DNA of 64,000 bases from Brachypodium distachyon (lineage: Eukaryota; Streptophyta; Magnoliopsida; Poales; Poaceae), in NCBI RefSeq assembly GCF_000005505.3, contig NC_016131.3, positions 48,097,355 to 48,161,354 on the forward strand, written 5' to 3'. Position numbers and translations under genes: made by a program. This document shows, piece by piece, positions 32,110 through 44,523 of the stretch (the stretch's first letter is position 1; every line of letters begins with the position of its first letter). The notes under the pieces were generated by a model that saw nothing but the letters and a program-made list of their open reading frames with translations, searched no databases and was not told the origin of the DNA.

Positions 32110-32157
32110 AACGCACTTGGTTGCCTTACAATCATATGTAAGGCAACCAAGTGCGTT
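32110..32157. repeat. Perfect 21 bp inverted repeat (hairpin) in ELF1 leader intron
   Basis: Left arm 32110-32130 (AACGCACTTGGTTGCCTTAC plus A) and right arm 32137-32157 are exact reverse complements around a 6 nt loop. An extra direct copy of the left-arm core lies at 32090-32107 and another near 32269. The surrounding 32015-32260 region is an imperfect ~185 bp tandem duplication sharing GGCCTAGAATTCCTTGTAG. Confidence 0.8.
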
Positions 32158-32435
32158 CTCTACTACATATGATTGTTGTTTTTGTTTCATAGCTGTTAGA
32201 AGAAACGATGTGTTGTAACTTGATATTGGCCTAGAATTCCTTGTAGGTTTTTATGGTAATTAGTACAGAACGCACTGGGTTGCCTTACATATGATTGTTG
32301 TTTTGTTTGATAGATCTTATCTGTTGCGTTCTTGTGGCGTGTTCTTCTCAGCTAGGTACTCTACGTCTCATCGTCATTCGATAGATTATAATCTTTGCAC
32401 CTTGTTGATTTTGAAGGAAGAAAAGAAGTTGAACC

Positions 32436-33279
32436 ATGGGGAAGAGAAAGTCAGCTGCCAAGCCACCTCCCAAGAAGAGGATGGACAAGCTTGATACAGT
32501 CTTTTCCTGCCCATTCTGCAATCATGGGAGCAGTGTTGAATGCCGAATGTGAGACCACTTTTACAGTATTTCTTATTAGTTGGGTTGATGCTGGTCATGT
32601 TTACTTATTCAACATTCTGACTGAGTTTTCTTTTTGTTTTTCAGTGATATGAAAAATCTGATTGGTGAGGCTAATTGTAGAATCTGCCAGGAAAACTTCA
32701 GCACCACTGTTAATGGTATGTCCAAATTATGCATAGAACTGCAGATTGCACCTCCTAACTTAAATGCTACTCGACTAATTGTCAGCTAGAAAATTCTGCA
32801 GCAATCATCAACTCATTAGTTTGTTAGCTTACGCATATATTTCCTAAAGCATTCAACTAGGTTATACTGGAGCAGAACTGAGGTTGTAAAACATATGTAT
32901 TTCCTCCGTACCAATTAAATCATAGCTTCACATCTGTTAAGATGATATAAACATGTGGCTCCCTATTTTAAAATTTCCTACTCTAGTTAACTGAATTGCA
33001 TGAAATAAAAAGCAAACCTGCACAAGTACAGTGTCATGTAGAAGTTATCCTTTACTAGCTGCATGCTTTCAAACTTGTACTAATTCTCTGTTCTCTTTGG
33101 TGCAGCGCTGACTGAACCTATTGATATGTAAGTCTACTGCAACTAGCGTCTCAGTGTAAAATATGTCACTTACATCCACACCTAAAACTGAAGATGGGAA
33201 TTCTTTTTCCTGCAGATACAGCGAATGGATCGATGAGTGTGAGCGCGTCAACACTGTCGAAGACGACGATGGCGCATGA
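32436..33279 (+). CDS. ELF1: Transcription elongation factor 1 homolog (89 aa)
   Basis: Exons 32436-32548, 32645-32715, 33106-33127 and 33216-33279 join to 270 nt. The protein begins [20 protein letters not shown], with a basic N-terminal tail, then CPFC and CRIC, the four-cysteine zinc-binding module of the ELF1/ELOF1 family, then [13 protein letters not shown] and an acidic end EDDDGA. Length matches eukaryotic ELF1 (about 80-145 aa). It binds elongating RNA polymerase II on chromatin. A 5' UTR intron of roughly 0.9 kb (31496 to about 32417) is likely because no in-frame coding precedes the ATG. All splice borders are GT-AG. The 22 nt third exon is small but required to keep frame. Confidence 0.95.
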
Positions 33280-33943
33280 GCATCTACCAATCTGAACGAA
33301 ATGGTTACTACCATGACCTGTAACGCGTTGGTGTTATTGACTGCCACTATCAGCCATGTCTGTAGCGATGATGTAAGGACATACTGGCTGATCGAACATT
33401 AGTAGGCAGTTTATCCCGCGCTCAATAAACAACTGGATATATTGTGTACTTGTATTTGGACCTGTGTAGTGGTTATGTGTGATGTGTATGGATCCGTCAC
33501 CGATGAGATTGTGTTGGACCTCAGTAGCGGTTATGCGATTATGGATCCTTCACCTATGAAATCATGTAAGGGCATTTTTTATCAGTAATTTAGTAATGTT
33601 GTCATGGTTGAGATAAGTTCAAATTTCAGAACCATTGAATATGTTCGATGTTTGCTGTTTGCAGAAGGCCTTTATTCAGGACTAGCTAGGTTTATTAGGA
33701 GCTGAGAATTGGTCCATGTACATGTAATGTGATCATCTGTACACAGACGCTGCATGGTAGGAGAAATGCTGTTATGTCATAAAAATATCTGGGATGTGCA
33801 AGCCAGCTCCCGGTAACTAAGCCTGGAGTAGCAAATGGAATTGAAATGAAGCATAGTAGGAAAATCCATGCTATGAAAATAGCCTGGAGAAGCAAATGGA
33901 ATGGAAAGGCGCAGCTGTCCATGACGGGCTAAGATCTAGAGTA

Positions 33944-34056
33944 CTGCTCCTTTCGTTCCATAATTCTTGTCGAAATATTACATGTATCTAGACGCGTCTA
34001 GGAATAGATACATCATTTTTTTCAAATTTAAAACAAGAATTATGGAACGGAGGTAG
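33944..34056. mobile_element. Stowaway-like MITE
   Basis: 113 bp, TA-flanked. CTTTCGTTCCATAATTCTTG is mirrored by CAAGAATTATGGAACGGAGG, and it contains CGAAATATTACATGTATCTA. It lies between the ELF1 and COQ3 3' ends. The rest of 33280-34521 has nothing recognisable beyond UTR-like sequence. Confidence 0.8.
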
Positions 34057-34521
34057 TATCATTTTTCTTGATCTCACTGCAGGATCACATAGAACCATTA
34101 AGTATGCTAAATTATCCCTAAAAAGGTGTACCAAATTGTCAACTTAGCCAAGTATAAAAGTACAAACAGTACTTCGTTAGGTGTTGGTATAGACACCGCC
34201 AAAAAGATTAGTTTTCACTGAACCTTCCGTTCTTCTGCTAGCCCAAAGGGAATTGACTTCGTATTTATAGCATGTCCCAAACATTCTTGTATATAAAGCA
34301 TGGCCTTATTACAATCAAAGACAACAAATCTAGTCCTACTTGTTAGCTGTTCTCTCGCGTCAATTCCTCGACAAAAACAAGACTACTCAGAGCTTCCTGT
34401 TCCTGGGGATAACAAAAAGGAGGATAAGTGGACAACCCCTATTTGCTACGAAGTTTTGCTTCCAGAAAATGTTCTAGTGCACAGACGATCCATTTTCTCC
34501 ATCCACAGCTATGTAATCTTG

Positions 34522-37500
34522 CTACTGTGGCATTGTTGAGGGTGTTTCACTTTTCTTGATGCCATATGCAATGTAGTTTATACTAATATCATCAGACAGG
34601 GACCACCCTCCAGTCAATGGATTATAGACAAACCCTGCCATTTCTTGTACCTGGAGATAACATGTCAAGCTATCAGTTATATAACTCCAACAAAATCGTA
34701 ATGTGGTAGTCATTAGTAGCTTACGGAGATTGAGGCTCTTTGCAGTGCTAGGGCTAGCTCCTCAGGGGTGACTAGTTTGGACCACTCATGTGTGCCCTTA
34801 GGAAGCTGTAGAATTACGAAAAAATAATTTAGAATACAAATGTCATATGGATTCGTATTCAACAGAGCATATGTTTAAACAGCTTGTTGATAATTGTGCA
34901 GCTGAAGTGATTGCATATGACTATTTCTTTGGAGGATCTAAATAATTACTAAATTCTAGGATTACATCCCAGTGAACACAGCTAACTAGCTATACAGATC
35001 AACATGCCCCTACGCACTTGTTTATCTGTCATTTCGCGACCTGGAATTTTCCTACCAGTGGATATGGAAAGTCATATGTAGGGAGGATAGGAAAGCCATA
35101 TGTGGGAGGACACACGTTCCAATTTCTACCTGGTGAATTGTGCGACCCATTTTCTTTAAGTGGGTTAATTGGATCTATGTCACTCTCTATTCCACCGGTT
35201 GGAAATATGCCATTACAAAAACTTGAGTTGGAGAAATGCCACTCTAACTTTCTTATACCTCTAACTATGCCATTCTGTCCACTTAAGACCGATTACTGCT
35301 CATAAAATACATGCATTTCAGCGTGTACAGCAGTATTTACCATAATACCCCTATTTACAACGTTCAGCAGTACGTTCGAGTCTTCCAGGCGCCATAAAGA
35401 TTCAAAACATTCAAATTTAGCCCAAAATTCAAACTTCTCAGAAAAATCTATAAAAATTTAAACATTCAAGTTAGGGTCAGGATAGAGGAGCGCGTGGGGG
35501 ATAATAAAAGGAAGATGAATAGAACTGTTTGACTTGGGATGAAAAAAAAACTGTTCGTATAGAGCTATGTATATACGTATTTAGACAGTATACGTGATGG
35601 TATTTGACAAAATGGCATGAATAGAGGTATAAAAAAGTTAGAGTGGCATTTCTCCAAGTCAAGTTTTTGTAATGGCATATCTCCAACCGGTGGAAATTAT
35701 AATGGCATAGATCCAATTAACCCTTTCTTTAACTGCACCGGAGTAGCAGATGAATTCAAAACCTATATTGTTTTGGCTCCAGGCTTCTCATGAACATTAG
35801 CTATTGGAAAAGCGCTACCAACTTACACTATCAGGAGTCAAGATTTCACTGAGCTAGCCACCTCGAAATGGCATATTTCTCCAACACGATAGACTAGCAA
35901 CAAATTGAATCAATCTTTCGTAGGAAACGAAATCAAAACATGCAAGATGGACAATTAGACTAACCCATCTAAGAATATACTCAGCAGCAACAATAGCAGT
36001 CGCATATGCTCTCATTGACCGATTGATTGTAGAAATCACAGTGGCACCATTAGGAACTGTCAAAGCCGATAAAGATTTGCAGAACTCCAGAGGATTAGCA
36101 ACGTGCTCAATCACCTGCAAATATATGAAGATAAATACATCCAGTACACTACTTCAAGTTCAAAAGGATGTAGGTACAAGACTGGGAAAAAAAATGTGGC
36201 GACAGGCAGGTACATTGGATTTAATCATCCTATTCATTCACAAAGAATTTATACAGTGTGCTATCATATTGTGTTATAGATATTGTATATATTGTCTAGG
36301 TATCTCTCACCGATGACTCCTTGTTGAAAACATGACTTGACTCTATAGGGGTTGAGAAGAGAACAATGATGAGGAAGACTACCCTGGGAGGTAGAACATA
36401 CTAATTAACTCCTCGTAGCTTGATTGAATGGATGGTGCAGCTGGCACGTTGTCGTCGCACGGGGCTCCGACACCGGGGGCGTGCGGTCACGCCCCCTTTT
36501 TAGGTTCGGCAGGGGCGTCGGGGATCGCTCCAGCGATCGCCGGCGTGGCCGATGGCCTAGTAACCTGCAAAGTAATGTACCCCAGATGCATGCAAGCTAA
36601 GAACACATGCACACACGTTTTTACCCAGGTTCGGGCCACCCGGAGGTGTAAAACCCTACGTCCTGCCTGTCTGAACTGGTATTGACTGTAGATCAAGTGT
36701 TTACACGTTGCCGGGGGGAGGGTCCCCGGGCGCTCTCTCTCTTTGGCTAAGTGCCCTTTTCTGCTTTAGGCTACTGCTAATGGCTAAGTGTGAGTTTGTC
36801 TACCCGTCCGATTGTGGAACCGCGGAATCACCGAACCGTGTGATCGATGGCTCGTAGAAAAATGTGGAACCCTTTGACCGTCGGCGGGGGTCCTCCTTTT
36901 ATACTGAAGGGGATACCACAGGTGCCGCGGTGCATGCACTACAAGTGTCGATGAGGGGGACACGCCACTCCCCCTCGGTGAGCTGGTGGCATGCATGGAC
37001 GCCACCTCTGCTGCTAGGGGTCTAAAACCCTAAAGGTAGGACTAGATAGCCACTGTTCACCTGATTTGGACGGGTAACGCCCCTCCTGTCGGCTCATTTA
37101 ATGCGCCGTGCGCCTCACTCCTCGCCCTGGTGAGATTGCTCATCCGACGCCCGCCACGCGTCCGTGTGGAGCTATTGCTCTGTCCGCTGGGCCCCACCCT
37201 TGTGGCGGGAGCCTGCGCACGGGAACTCCTCCTCCCGGCAGGTCGCTCCCCGGGAAGCGCCCAGGCCACACACCCGGGAACCCCCCTCCCGGGAAGCGGC
37301 TTCCCGAGAGGTGTCCAGGCGGGAATATCCCCTGAAGCCCCGCTAGCCCTTCCGGGCTGGTAGCTTGCCGGGCTGCTCGCGGCTGCAGCCCGGGACGAAA
37401 TCCTCCCAGGAACTCGGAGACGGGGCCCACGCGTCGTGCAACGGTGGTACTCCGGGTGCCACTGGTGCGACACACTTCTTTTTGTATAGATATGGGTTAC

Positions 37501-40500
37501 CCCTAACAACCAGAATATAATCCTAAATATCCTAACTAATGAGATTGTATCCCCTTATAATGTCAGCTGCCCCTCTAACACACGGCTCTAACAGAAGCTA
37601 TGCGAACTGTAAATACTAAGTACTGAATAATCCATTCTGTAATATCATTCAAAAGTCAAAACAGAAGGTCAAAAGATTACCAAATGACCTCTCAGGATAG
37701 TGTATCAAATGATAAATAAGCTATGGTGACACTTTATTCTTGATCAAACATCTTGTTTGAAGGACAGGACAGATGTAAGACGGGATGAAAAATGTCCATA
37801 CCTCAAGAGAAATTACAGCATCAAATTGATTGCTCTCTTTTACCAAGTCCTCTGCATATGAACAATAATTCAAATAAGTTTTGATATGTTCAGCTAGCAG
37901 GGATAAGTTACTTGTATATCTAATTTTTATTCTATCTTGTCTAAATATGGAAATTGCTGGTCTTCCTTTACAGTCCAGTTAACTAACTCTATAGAATTAT
38001 TGAGATATTTTATGCAACAAACCATGGAGAACATATGCACTACCAAATTTACAAGAGAAGATAAAGACCATACATATACATATTACATAGTAGAGCAAGA
38101 CAGCAAATATTTTAAGCACATAGTGGAGCAACATAACCAAACTGTCACTCAAAATATGCTCTGCAAGTGATTACCAGCTGTTGTGCAGCAATACTCAATG
38201 GAAGCAGTTGTTGGATCAGACGCCTGCAATAAGAACCAAAAAACGTTGGCTAGAACACAACAAATATATCATGGCTCTGGCTCTGGCAATTGATGCACTT
38301 TTAGTTTAGGGGCATTTACTGTCTAAATGGGCAAAGGGCTACAGGAGTACAGGGTGAGGAAAGAACATGGATGTCATCAGCCCTCAAAAGCTTAATAATG
38401 TATACATAGAGATCATGTTATACAACTTGCATCATCAGGCAAAGTATGAAAAATCATGTATACATATTTCATTGATGTTGGCAGATTATGGCAGGTGTGC
38501 GAGCACACAAAATATTGGTAGAGGCACCTCAAAGTTTTTAAAAATTATGAAAAAATTGTGGATGTACTTCATGGCTTTCATGCTATAACATGTGAGCATG
38601 TAAAATTTTAAAAATAAAAATATGACCATCTATGGCCTGCACAAAAAAAACAGTACTTAAATGCTTCTACAAGCTCACATGTTATAGGATGATGTACATC
38701 CACAAACAAACATAAATTTTCCAAACTTTGAAGGGCTATACGGATATCGTCTGCGCCCAAACACATGTTTTTTTTAACAAACTGTAGGGGAACCCCGACA
38801 GTACAAATGGGAACTCAAATTCATGACCATGAGGACGTGAACTCCGGTAATGGGATTGACACAGCACTGATACTTGTCTGGCCTGTTCAATACCGATACG
38901 CAATATGTATAAGTGAAGTATCAGTATCAGAAGATATAACAATAAAAATAAACCATAATAAATTTCAATACATTTCCAATACTTGTTTGATGCATATTGG
39001 ATACTGCCCTGACCAGCAAGAGCCCAATAAGGCTTATCTAACCCTGTCTCCAGATTCTCCATACGGATACTGCCCTGACCAGCAGGGGCTTGAAGTTTGA
39101 AGTTCTCACTGCTTACATTAATATGGGTAAGATAAGAGTCTCCTCATCCTTTACTTCTCTACAAGTGAATCTTTGTATCACCGATTGGCTCTTACTGAAC
39201 AGTAAACTTGCCCCCTTGTGTAGTAGTGTAGTATGGAAGATGGAAGAAAGAGGTTCAACCTGAAGTGATCTACCCAGCAACCTCAAGGCTCCACTGTATT
39301 ATTATTTTATTATTAATAAAAATAGTGAAACATATCCACGTATCGGTATTTTTGAAAAATCTTATATTCATGTATCCATATCACCCTGATACCAATACGC
39401 ATAGATGTGTCGGTGTTCAAATACAACCATTTCCCCAACCAAGTGAGCTAAGCTCACTTCCCGTATGCATGTTCACACGTGACTTTCCCTAAATCATACA
39501 TAAAGTAAGTCTCAGGAAAATAAATATGGCTAATCTATCATCTCTGTACCAAATGACATGAAATTGAGATATACATACAGCATGAATTTGTGCAATCTTT
39601 ATATTCTTGTCGACAGCATCAATTCCAGTAACTGCAGCTCCCATCCGAGCAAGAGGCTGTCATGCAACACCAAGAATCCAAGAAATCAATTCATATTTTA
39701 TTCGTGAATTTAATCACACATCAAAAAGAAGATGCATGTTAAAGTCCAATTGCATTGTAAAACCAAAAAATGGTTTGATAGTTAAGAACACAGTTAAGAG
39801 CTGCATAATTTAAGATGTTAGTTATAGGCTATAGAGACTAGTAAGAAAAATGCTGGAAGATGGTTATAGATGTGAACAAAATATAAATCTAGAAAGTTCG
39901 GTGTGGTTATGCTGTACTTCACTGTAACACCAGGTATTAAAAAAATGGCATGCAAGAAGCTAATTAGACATATCCATTATCCATTTCTAAAACAGTCACC
40001 CAAGCCTACATAACTCTCCCTTTTACACCGATGAAAGACCCTCACAATACATTTAGTATGTTAAACATCAGATGGTCATAATTCTTATAAATGATTGGCT
40101 GACAAAGCATTGATACCTCTGAGAGAATACCTCCTCCACATCCAACATCAATAACTTTAAGACCTTCAAGTGGCTTAGCTGAGTATGGATCCCTCCTGGA
40201 AGAATTAACTTTAGAAAAAATAGAGCAAATATGGATGCCTTCTTAGGACACAATTAGGCAAAACATAGCAAAAGGCAACGATATTCATGATGAGGACTGA
40301 GCAATTGGGAAGTTGTCGCAATATGGAATAAGGCATGGTACAAGTAGCAGTGCAATAGATGCCCTCTATTTGGAAAATGAAAAGAAAAGAAAAAACACTG
40401 CAGTAATGCTCCATTGAAAATAAAATACGTTTGAATAACTAGAGACAATGATTGATTGAATAAGTTAAATATACCTGAAATGTCTGCAGAGTGTGGATCG

Positions 40501-41587
40501 GATAAAAGATAGTCGTGTTGGATTCATCAGATGCAATGGTTTGAATGGACCCTGAGAATCCCACCTATTTATTCCAGAAACAGTGTTATTATCAGTGAGC
40601 AATCATATGCAAAGAAAAAAACTTGACATGCCCTTTGTTTTGAGCACCTTAAACATACAAACTGCCACGAAATGTTGCACTGCCGGCCAATATTTATACT
40701 CCCTCCGTCCCATATTAAGTGACTTTCTATTACATGTATCTAGATGTTTTTTAGTTATAGATACATTCATATTTGGACAAATTTGAGTCACTTAATATGG
40801 AACGGAGGGAGTACATAAAACAGGGCCCCAAAGCCCAGATTTGGTTTGGCAACCAAGGCACAACTAAATAGGCATTCTCCATGAACAGTAATCCATACAC
40901 TGTCATACTTTTTGCACACTTCCCTGAACATATCTAGAGGTACGTTGATATCCACAGAAACGTATGCCAATTCACTGGTGGACATCGCCGAACTACACTA
41001 GTCATTGCAGCTTATTTTTAACCAACTCTTGGTTGCATCAGAACCGGTAACCAGTTCTGCAGTCCTGTGCCAACATCCCCTGGAATGTTCATCACGGTGG
41101 CATGTGCCACGAAGGAGACCCGCTTCCGGAGAAGAGAGAGCGCCGCTTTTGAATCCAAAAAATGAGCCCAACAAATTTGCTAAATCAACAAGTCATCTCT
41201 ATTCCAATAACTTTATCCAAGCATTCGGCAAAAAGCAGGGTAGTTCATCGTCCCAAAAGGCAAGGTCAGGCCAGGGAGTCAGGGTCTCAGGGAAGGATCT
41301 CACCAAGTCTCAGCGATGGCGGCGAACTTGGCCACCTCGGCGGAGTTCAGTGAAGAGGCGGCGGATCCTCTCCCGTGCGGCGGAGGTCCTTGAGGAGGAG
41401 ACGGGGGAGGCGGCGGGAGCGAGGAGGGCGAGGAGGACCCGGCGGCGGAGGCGGAGGCGCAACCGCGCCATTGGGGAGTCAGGGCGTGGGGAGACGAGAG
41501 GGTAGGGTTCGCGACACGAGCGCCGCGGGGAGGGATGGCGGAGGAGGCGAGGGCTCGGCGGAGCGACGAGGGAAGGCGGCGGAGCAT
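34522..41587 (-). CDS. COQ3: Ubiquinone biosynthesis O-methyltransferase, mitochondrial (329 aa)
   Basis: SAM-dependent O-methyltransferase performing both O-methylations of the ubiquinone ring in mitochondria. Minus-strand exons: 41304-41587, 40475-40564, 40117-40195, 39579-39656, 38175-38223, 37802-37851, 35965-36114, 34725-34805 and 34522-34650, totalling 990 nt with matching phases and GT-AG borders. The N-terminus is Arg/Ser/Ala-rich (MLRRLPSSLRRALASSAIPP), a mitochondrial presequence. Then come AEVAKFAAIAETWWDSQGPF, NPTRLSFIRSTLCRHF, the SAM-binding motif VIDVGCGGGILSE, a GIDAVDKNI post-motif, SLEVIEHVANP, ISTINRSMRAY and the C-terminal GFVYNPLTGGWSLSDD. Length and exon content agree with plant COQ3. 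The gene is stretched to 7 kb by intron insertions (a Mutator-like MITE, an LTR and a Stowaway), but no exon is damaged. Confidence 0.95.
35162..35723. mobile_element. Mutator-like MITE in COQ3 intron 7
   Basis: Long inverted repeats of about 120 bp begin GGGTTAATTGGATCTATG and end CATAGATCCAATTAACCC. Flanks TTTCTTTAAGT (35151-35161) and TTTCTTTAACT (35724-35734) form a 9-11 bp target duplication, as in MULEs. 562 bp, non-coding. Confidence 0.8.
36430..37508 (-). mobile_element. LTR (solo or truncated) in COQ3 intron 6
   Basis: On the minus strand it begins TGTTAGGGGTAACCC (right border about 37508). A promoter-like AGTATAAAAGGAGGACCCCC lies near 36885-36905, and the downstream part carries text typical of grass LTRs on the plus strand (ACCCAGGTTCGGGCCACC, GTAAAACCCTACGTCCTG). 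No gag-pol sequence. I could not find the left terminus or a 5 bp target duplication, so 36430 is approximate. Its U3 part is rich in CCCGGGA motifs (37230-37390). Confidence 0.6.
40699..40811. mobile_element. Stowaway-like MITE in COQ3 intron 1
   Basis: 113 bp between TA dinucleotides. CTCCCTCCGTCCCATATTAA is mirrored by TTAATATGGAACGGAGGGAG, with ATTACATGTATCTAGATG inside. It is a near-full member of the family also seen at 5385, 8027 and 33944. Confidence 0.9.
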
Positions 41588-42705
41588 CGTTTGCTCCGGT
41601 CAGGGCTCGCGGGTGGAGTCGGGGGGAGACACGGTGGTGCTCTCTCGAACTTGCCTTTGTCGCGTTGCTTTGAGGAATTTTTTGGCTGAACAGGACGATG
41701 TTGACCGTAAGATTCACAATCGACGGTTCAGATTGCAAATGAATTAACAATACAAGTTATTAAGTTTGAACTTAAACTATGCAAGTTTCTAGCATATCTT
41801 TGATTCAAATAATTACACTTGTTTCGACTAAAAGGCTAAAAGGTTGAAAAGTATGAGTCTGTGATCCGAGATCCACCACACATTGATGAGTAAAAATCAT
41901 GAAACTTGCCTACTGTGCTTTCACAGCAGCAAAAGATAAGAATCAAATATCTTCTACCGCCTCTGAGAACATGAAACTTTTAGCCACATTCAGTTCATTG
42001 TTAACTTACATTTTTTTGGTTCAAGTTTATGTCTTCGTAAGTCGTTACCATCTTACCCATTTAAATTTGTGCAGCACAACCCACACTGGTACTCAAAGTG
42101 ACTGAATGGTGATGGGTCACAAACTTGTCCAAAAAGAGCTATTGTTGATCGCTGCCCCAAGGAGAGGAAACCGTTGGACCTCCTAGATGCAATAAGTCCG
42201 AACTATCATTACCATCTTACTACCTCCATTCCGGTTTGAGGGCTCCCCACACATTTCTAGATTGAAGATTATCCTTTTTGATTTTATGGTGTGTAATGGG
42301 AAAAGAGACGATGATTACACCATGAGAAGTAATAAATGTGGATATTGTGAAAATGTAGCAAGAATCAACAAGCAATAGGATGGTGTAGATTACCATGATG
42401 GGCATATCAAACCCGATAGCAAACCCGTCTAATATGTATATGATTGTTCATGCAATTGGTTTCACATATCTTCTCACAAATACAACTGCTTATTGCTTAT
42501 CACAAATATAAAGGTGTAAAGGAAGTACATATTATACTTGCTCACATATACGTCTATATTTTTTTCTTTCTAAAACGTCTATATGTTCAACATAGAGATC
42601 AGTTTTTTCCCTAGAGGAGCCAAACTGAGAAGATCTACGAACACACCATATGGAATTTAAAACCACACGAGCATGGATCGATTGATGCACTCGATCCATT
42701 AAAGC
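41588..42705. other. COQ3 upstream region and spacer, no further gene
   Basis: Starts as a GC-rich leader just upstream of the COQ3 ATG, then becomes AT-rich. A CTACCTCCATTCCGG-like fragment at 42222 is a degraded MITE end. No coding region recognised. Confidence 0.45.
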
Positions 42706-43199
42706 CTAGATGGGAACAGGCTTGACAAATAAGCTCCCAATGGTCTCTCGAAGGTGTTCACCGAACGTGTATCCATCTTTCATGTCGTCGTAGAATACCG
42801 GCCAGCTGAGAGTAAAGTTGATGACCCTCTTCACTGCTTGTGGCATCCTAGGACGCTTAAAGCGAGCTTGGTTCGTAGCTTTCCGTTCATCTTCTATTAG
42901 AGAATTGATCCTTGCAATTGCGACCTCACCCGTGACACCATGCTCTTTGATGTAACACTCCACAGAGCTTGCCACATCCCCCCTATTCTTCCCGTGCTGT
43001 ACCCCAACAGATCAATTAGATAAGTACAGTTATATGATGCATGTATATATGCTAGCTCAATATGCTATTTGAAGGTTATGATTAGGGCCTAAATGGAGCA
43101 AAATTGTATGTACTTACTTGAAATGCAGCAATGTCATTCGTGAAACGGCCAATCTTTGCGCTTGCAATGATAACTTCAGGTATACCAAGTGCCCACTCC

Positions 43200-43839
43200 T
43201 CAAGATGGCAACGGGGCCCCGAAACCCGTATCCTCGCGGGTTTTTACCCCATTAGGAGATGGGTTTGGGACAAATCTAATACCCGTGGGTTTGTTCATGG
43301 GTCAAAAGTGAAACCCGGCAGGTTTCATGGGTTCAAACCCGGTCCCGCACTCTCCGAACCCGATAACCGATGGGTTTCACGAAAAATATGATATAGCTCA
43401 TATACATGGCCCAGTTCATCTTATCGTAGAGAAAACCTTAGGTATATAACATGTTTCTAACCCTAATTCACTCTCCAAATCCCTAACCACCATTCTACCA
43501 ACATTCCGAGTCGCCCACTCCCTCCGCGCTTACTCGCTCTCGCTCAGTCGCTTCCTCCATGGTGCGCCACGCCCACACTCTTTGTGCCGCGTTGTCATTA
43601 TACTATTTTGTACTGTTAAAACGGGATGTTTTTGTGTCGTTATGATGCTGTTTTTCCTGGATTTGTTGTGTATTCTCACGGGTTTGGGTTCCCCAACGGG
43701 GTTGAAAAACCCGACGGGGACAGGAAAAAACTGAAACCCATTAGCGGGGACGGGTTTGGGGACGGGGCTGCGATCAGGGTCACGGCGACGGGTTTGGGCG
43801 GGCACTACCCGACGGGTTTTGTACCCGTTGCCATCCTGA
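43200..43839. mobile_element. Non-autonomous hAT element inside terpene synthase exon 6
   Basis: Perfect 8 bp target duplication CCCACTCC at 43192-43199 and 43840-43847. Termini TCAAGATGGCAACGGG and CCCGTTGCCATCCTGA are inverted with one mismatch. The interior has many GGGTTT/CCCG motifs and no transposase. Removing it restores a continuous exon frame, showing it entered an already spliced coding exon. Confidence 0.9.
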
Positions 43840-43981
43840 CCCACTCCACTGCTCCCTCCTTCATAATGATCACAGGTAGCATTGGCATGGCCGAGGACAC
43901 GGTGAATAGAGTCACTTGATCTTCGAAGCTTGGCTTGTGATTCTGGTGTGACCATTCGGCTTCCTGGAGATATTAAGTGGA

Positions 43982-44523
43982 GAGTAAAATACACCGCTCA
44001 TCCATAAACTCGATAAAAATGAACATTTTATTCCACGAACTCAAAAAACGCACACTTAAACTCCTAAACTGGGACTACCGTGTCACTTTAGTCCAAAAAC
44101 AGTTCGGCGAGACTTAAACACGTCACGTGACCGCCACGTCGGCTTCGGCGACCCCTTCACCGGCGTCCTCCTGTCAAAATTGAGCGTTGTGGATTTGATA
44201 GCAACTTTAGGCGAGGCGGCGGCGGCAACGGCGTGGTTCTCAGGGCCCTATGATCCCTGTCTGGGCGCGGCTGCCTTGCCCCTCGCGGGCGGGTCGGGCA
44301 TGGTGATTTTGCAAAAAAAAATCATAAAAAAATCTAATAGCAGCCCGCGGTCCTAGCCGAAGCCGACGTGGCGGCCATGTGGCGTGTTTAAGCCTCGCTG
44401 AACAGTTTTTAGACTAAAGTGACACAGTAGTCCCAGTTTAAAGATTTAAGTGTGCGTTTTCCGAGTTCGTGGACTAAAGTGTCCATTTTTATCGAGTTCA
44501 TGGACTAGTGGTGTATTTTACTC
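43982..44523. mobile_element. Mutator-like MITE in terpene synthase intron 5
   Basis: Inverted repeats begin GAGTAAAATACACC and end GGTGTATTTTACTC and extend inward for over 100 bp. Target duplication TTAAGTGGA (43973-43981) and ATAAGTGGA (44524-44532), 8 of 9 matching. 542 bp with a GC-rich centre, non-coding. Confidence 0.8.
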
